Of a stretch of DNA of 21,984 nucleotides, positions 17,409 to 21,984 are shown in pieces. The translations under genes were made by a program, and so were the position numbers. The notes under the pieces were generated by a model. It did no database searches. It saw only the letters and a program-made list of their open reading frames with translations, and was not told where the DNA came from. The first letter of the stretch is position 1. Each line of letters begins with the position of its first letter. Source of the stretch: Beroe ovata. Lineage: Eukaryota > Ctenophora > Nuda > Beroida > Beroidae. The DNA lies in contig CAMPET010000136.1 of the NCBI GenBank assembly GCA_946803715.1, positions 155,998-177,981 of the forward strand, given 5' to 3'.

Positions 17409-17851
17409 TCCCAACAGTGCTCACCGCTTCCTTAATCCTAGCACTCATGTACTCTGAGTAAGAATTAAATAGCTAGCGTGCCAGTGGCACTGCGATTATA
17501 TTCTTCACAAGCATACACACGGATATTCATATCAGAGTCATTCAGAAAAACACAATGAAATATTATGTTCGTGCTCATTTAAAAAGGACATGAATGAGAT
17601 ATGGAGCAAGACGTTCTGGCATGCACACTTCGCGCTGGCCACAGTTTAACTTTGATCGTTTGAGGAGTCCATGTGCATCGCAAAGATAGTATTAATATTT
17701 TACAAAATCATATTTTCCAATGAGAGCTGTATATTCTATATCGTGTTGTTGTGGTTGTTGTGCGATCTGAACACCTGGATCACGTATCATGAAGACGGAA
17801 GTGTTCAGCTACAACAGCTACGCTAAACGGAGTTCAGTAGCGCCCACCCCC

Positions 17852-17920
17852 TCGTGAGTTAACTGTCGTCATGGTTACACGTAGTAAACCTTCGTGAGTT
17901 GACTGTCGTCATGGTTACAC
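17852..17920. repeat. 40-bp-period direct repeat, two units
   Basis: TCGTGAGTT, A or G, then ACTGTCGTCATGGTTACAC occurs at 17852-17880 and 17892-17920. Confidence 0.85.
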
Positions 17921-17945
17921 CTAGCGAAAATCAATGGGACACACC

Positions 17946-18070
17946 GATGTCAAAAATAGGTCAAAAATCATTAACCTTGGCTCATTTTTGTCGTAGAATT
18001 CGAATCTAGAAGAGTTTTTGTGGTAAATCGGTAAAAATTACATTATCGCATTATTTGTGAGTTTCAGATT
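17946..18070. repeat. Second copy of the dispersed CGTAGAATYCGAATCT repeat
   Basis: Similar in order to the intron 2/3 sequence: AAAAA-rich start, TCGTAGAATTCGAATCT, then GGTAAATCGGTAAAAATTAC and TTATTTGTGAG. It lies outside the receptor exons. Confidence 0.4.
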
Positions 18071-18440
18071 CACGTGAAAGAAAGCACCTCAGGGGAACGA
18101 GATAGGGCTGAAATTCGATCGACTGTCAGACCTGTCATATAAGACTCACATAACATAACAACACTTTTGACACCTATGTTGTCGCTGTGCTAGATGTCGA
18201 TTGTCGACTGTCGCTAATGTCGTCATATAAGCTATTGTTGTTTTACACAATATCACACGCGCGTCGCGCATGTCTCCGAAGTGGGCATTCCTGTTGCTCC
18301 TAATTGCTTGTCCTGTTTAACTACGACAGGATACTTATGTAGACACGTAACTGATAGTGATACTCTTCTACAATGTTGTTTAACCATAACATTGAAAGTA
18401 AAGTCTGTTTAAAATGGAGGACACAAAGAATGCATCATCC

Positions 18441-19690
18441 ATGTACTCATGTACACACACACACACCCACACCCACNAACAGCCAACTCCCCCCCCTTGA
18501 TCAGCTGTAGTTTCTCTCACCGCTCCCACAAAGTGGTGCCACACATCTTAATGGTAATTATCGGGAATCCAGGGTCGATGGAGCGTGTCAAAGACACAAT
18601 CCCACTACCATCCTATACTTTTAACACACGCGTGCGACACACAGTGCATGACGTGTGTGACATGTATCTGGTAACAGAGTGCGGCGTTACACGGGGTGGC
18701 GAGCGCGATCTGTACCACGCCGCGCACACACACACACATCTAGCTTCTGCACACTGACATGTTCCATAACATCCAGTGCAGTGTTGTTTCTTACTGCTTT
18801 AGTTGCTCTGACTGATTAAGCTTGATTTGTTAATCGTTGTTTACTCGTATATGCACACATGACACCAAACAGTCACACATGACACCACACAGTCACGAAT
18901 GCGCAAATGAAAAACAATTGTGCTCAGTACAGTACTACACATACACATACCATTTCCATGCATACGCATTACGTCCCAATCAACTTAAATGCATCGCCCA
19001 GGATTTTTGATGATGACGGACACATATACATACACACACACAGAAACACAGACACATTGGATTTAAACACCTACCCAAACACGTCAGAATTTAACGCACT
19101 AAGGTTTTAAACCGTCAAAATATGTACTATTTGAGCCTACTTAGCATTTGCCCTCCGATCTCAATATTATTCAATATTCACTCGTGTGATTTTGTGCCCT
19201 GCTCGGAAGATCTTCTTCCCAACTAAGCGTGTGAGTGATTTTGTCGAATTCCCGACATTCTCATATACCGTAACGCATTGAGCAATTGAAAACATATATT
19301 GTGCTTGACGTACTATCGGAAACAATAATCCAACATGTCCAACATACATATCATATTATGCGAATTGCTATAAGACAGTGGACATAAGGGGGTTATATTT
19401 GACATGTGACAATACAGACGACCCCTTTTTCTGAATAGCACGCCATTCTGTCATTTTCTTGTTTGAATTGCAGTTGAAGTTTGCTCCTTTGCATCATTGA
19501 TCCGGGATCTCACAACTAACCCAGCACACCCCACCCTATATGAGAAGTGTATCCCCGTGGAGTACGCGAACAACGACACTTGTAGCGAGCCACATCAAGT
19601 GGGGGTGGTAGTGCGGAGAGCATAATAATATGTCAGTAGCACTCGTGGAGGAGGCTACTGTCATAGCACTCAACCACTCCACACACAATG
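18441..19690. other. Unassigned sequence with CA-rich runs and an N
   Basis: CA runs at about 18452-18476 (with an N at 18477), 18723-18736 and 19022-19050. No reliable coding signal or RNA gene was seen. Confidence 0.5.
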
Positions 19691-19698
19691 GGTGAGTG

Positions 19699-19886
19699 GA
19701 CGCACAGACACAGACACACGCACGCACAGAGACACACACACACACAAACATACACAAACACAGAGACAAAGAGACACGCACACACAGACAGAGACACACA
19801 GGCACAGACAGAGACACACACACAGACACAGACAGACAGACAGACAGACACACACACACAAACAGACACACGCACAACACAGACGC
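19699..19886. repeat. Long compound CA / GACA microsatellite
   Basis: About 190 bp of CACACA mixed with GACACAGA and CAGACAGACAGA units. All six-frame ORFs across it (THTQT, VCVCL) are compositional artefacts. Confidence 0.92.
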
Positions 19887-20132
19887 ATCTGTAGAGTCTA
19901 TCACTATCACCGGATACTGACTATGGAGACTCGGCGATATCTCTGATAATGAGTCACTCTTATTGTCTGGATCTCTCGCACCACAAGTCATATGCATGTT
20001 CTGTGGAAGGCTCATGGACATTGTAGTCTGACTCATGCTGCAGCAGTGAGCAGCTGGCCAGATGGTGCGAGACTTAGCATGCAAGGTGGCTGCAGTTTTC
20101 TAGTCAGACTAATCCGTACCACTAAGCAGCTA

Positions 20133-20397
20133 CTAGACTCCTAGTTCCAGTCTACGTCCAATGATCAGAGCAGCATCTCTCAATGAGTCTCTCAGACCCA
20201 GATAACAACTCTGCTCCAGAAGATATTGTGGTTCTGGAATTCGACTCATTGAGTTAGACTTGGCTAGAACCCCATATACCCCCGTTGGGAGACTATATAG
20301 CTGGGTCATATGTCTATCCAATGGTGGGATTACGAGGCCATAACAGCGTGGGAGACATGGATCACACTCTGTGTGCTTGTAACATTGTTCTATAGCT
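20133..20397 (-). CDS. Possible terminal exon on the minus strand, unrecognised
   Basis: An 88-codon open stretch ends at a TAG and starts after a strong acceptor (TCTCTTCCCCTCCTAG|A). It reads AIEQCYKHTECDPCLPRCYG, LVIPPLDRHMTQLYSLPTG and GLRDSLRDAALIIGRRLELG. I recognise no family and found no upstream exon with a compatible donor. An open stretch this long is expected by chance a few times per window. Confidence 0.22.
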
Positions 20398-20399
20398 CT

Positions 20400-21240
20400 A
20401 GGAGGGGAAGAGAGGGATCGTTAGGTCATGTCATTGGCATCATTAAACAACAAGAACAAGCGATAATATGTGTGTGAAGTTCAGAATTTGTTCATGTTTT
20501 GTTCGGCTCTGTTTTTTGCTCCTGTTATATGTTCAGAGATGAGGAGTTTGGTGAGGAGTTCGATAAGTATCGGGGTGAGGGAGGTGAGGGGTGAGGGAAC
20601 CGAGGGGTGAGTGAGGTGAGATGGAGAGAGGTGACATGAGTCAGGGACCAGTACACTCAGAGAAGATGTGTGTTTGTGGCGTGTTCTCATGTTTGTGAAC
20701 GTGTTTGCGTCTGTGACGTGTATCTGTGCGTTTGTGTCCATGTTTGTAAGTGTCCGTGTGTGTAGGATTGTCGGTTTTGTCTTTGAGAGGAAGAGATAGA
20801 GAGACTTCCTACTCTTATATCCCGTGATTGTAACATTAATACCATTGTATCTTGTCTATTAGACTCCCGCAGTGCAGCAGTTGTCTACTACTACTACTAC
20901 TACCATAATATTATAGTGGTGTTCACTGATCGTGCCTAGTGGAGCTGCTGCGCGCACGCATCCACAACATCATACTCTTGTCTGCCCGTCACGACGTAAT
21001 TGATTGAGCTCATGTTCTATAATCCTGTCACATGCACTCCATGCGAATATATTGTGCCTTGTTATAATCATTGTGAGTGAGTGCGTTGTAGTAACAATAA
21101 TTAATGCAATTTCATAATCACAACGAACATGTTATATACTAGGCATCATAGCATGCGCGCAGCTTCTATTATCATATGAGCTTGATTATTATAAAGATCT
21201 TTCCCTTGTTTAGCAGTGTAAATAATATAATCTGGATGAA
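20400..21240. other. Unassigned sequence
   Basis: Contains a GGTGAGGG-type short repeat (20572-20632), a GTGTTTGT-rich stretch (20668-20765) and a CTACTACTACTAC run near 20886-20900. No gene recognised. Confidence 0.5.
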
Positions 21241-21257
21241 AGGAAGGCTTGGCAACA

Positions 21258-21346
21258 TACACACACATACACACATACCCATATACACACAAACACATAC
21301 ACACAAACACATACACACAAACACATACCCACAAACATACATACAC
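21258..21346. repeat. CA-rich minisatellite with a 16-bp unit
   Basis: ACACACAAACACATAC occurs about three times in tandem within a longer CATACACACA tract. Confidence 0.88.
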
Positions 21347-21619
21347 AGGAAACAACCACCATGAATCTTGCTGATTTCTGAGAAGCCACGCCCGAATTTG
21401 GTCAAAACAATTGTCTGAGATTCCCTGATTATATTTTGATCCTTGTACTTTTGTACGCAGTTATATAGCTATCTTGGAGCAGTATAGTAGCATCCCTCTT
21501 CCTTTGTCCATTATGCTGAGGGGTAGTCAGTTACGTTCGATTGCAGTATCGTTTTGATAGATCATATAGCAGATGCATGTGTGTTGTTCTTATTCGAGTG
21601 AATTGCTAAGTATCTAGTT

Positions 21620-21870
21620 GATAAGTGTGTGAGTGAGTGGGTGAATGAATGAATGAATGAATGAGTGAGTGAGTGAGTGAGTCAGTAAGTCAGTGAATGA
21701 GTGGGTGAGTGAGTGAGTGAGTGAGTGAGCAACTGATAGGAGGGTGACTGTGAGTGAGTGAGTGTAGGACGTAGGACTAGGACGTAGGTGAGTGAGTAGA
21801 AATGAGTGAACATGATGAAGTGTGCGTGTAAATCAGGTGGTGAGTAGATGAGTGAATATGCCACTACAAC
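21620..21870. repeat. GAGT/GAAT tetranucleotide array
   Basis: GAGTGAGTGAGT and GAATGAATGAAT runs, interrupted by CAGT and GTAGGACGTAGGAC units, extend for roughly 250 bp. Confidence 0.9.
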
Positions 21871-21961
21871 ACACTTATGCTCCTTGGGAAGCGCTTACCA
21901 GACGGCAGTACGACTATCGTAATTGTTACCCTCCTCTCTCCCCCTCACACCCATGCCTTCA

Positions 21962-21984
21962 TTGTGTGTGTGTGTGTGTGTGTG
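21962..21984. repeat. GT microsatellite running off the window end
   Basis: Uninterrupted TGTGTG to the last base. Confidence 0.9.

Larger units (their letters stand above)
17450..18440. other. Unassigned sequence with short repeats
   Basis: No gene seen. Contains a direct repeat TCGTGAGTTRACTGTCGTCA (17852 and 17892, 40-bp period) and the dispersed element at 17946-18070. Confidence 0.5.

Noticed and set aside
17425-17453. 29-base minus-strand microexon candidate (CTCAG|AGT to GCG|GTGAGC)
   Set aside because: Splice signals are good but it is far too short to judge and fits no known receptor segment.
19688-19946. Plus-strand frames rich in Thr-His-Gln
   Set aside because: Direct translation of the same microsatellite.
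19536-20084. 182-codon minus-strand open frame
   Set aside because: Most of it is VCVCLSV-type translation of the CA/GACA microsatellite. The non-repeat end matches nothing I recognise.
1-21984. tRNA, rRNA or other RNA genes and viral or prophage elements
   Set aside because: No cloverleaf, rRNA-like or recognisable element-encoded protein sequence was seen by eye. A covariance-model scan was not possible.

Overview
The window is animal genomic DNA. It carries the central part of one large, intron-rich gene on the minus strand: an inositol 1,4,5-trisphosphate receptor (IP3R / ITPR), the IP3-gated calcium release channel of the endoplasmic reticulum. Fourteen exons were read by eye. Each has AG/GT splice junctions and compatible phases, and together they give about 700 codons collinear with the IP3R regulatory (coupling) region, from the [12 protein letters not shown] block to the FYxKxTAQIE block just before the channel domain. 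The N-terminal IP3-binding part and the C-terminal pore are not seen here. Many short exons, short introns, abundant CA/GT microsatellites and minisatellites, and strongly diverged but protein-identical copies fit a highly polymorphic invertebrate, perhaps an early-branching one such as a sponge. The sequence alone does not fix the species.

Layout (the gene reads right to left). 12702-12628 holds exon 1 of this window. 12490-7655 holds exons 2-10 (copy B). 7653-6897 is a 757-bp AT-rich island of degenerate ~150-bp repeats, with a single N at each end (7654 and 6896). 6895-1970 holds exons 2-10 again (copy A). 1837-444 holds single-copy exons 11-14. Positions 1-443 are intron with foldback repeats. 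12703-21984 has no recognised IP3R exon. It holds unassigned sequence with several weak exon-like open stretches, minisatellites and long CA/GT and GAGT arrays.

The main observation is the tandem repetition of exons 2-10. Copies A and B differ at about 35 of 1293 coding positions by hand count. Every difference is synonymous, while the introns differ by many substitutions and indels. Both ends of the repeat coincide with single Ns. The simplest reading is that two haplotypes of one heterozygous locus were placed in tandem by assembly. A genuine in-frame duplication of 431 codons is possible, because both junction phases are 0, and only long reads or cDNA can exclude it.

A second pattern is that several minisatellites are anchored on splice junctions of this gene (donors of exons 1, 3 and 13, acceptor of exon 5). 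In three of them the repeat unit carries extra copies of the splice site itself. Copy B also carries inverted-duplication (foldback) insertions that copy A lacks.
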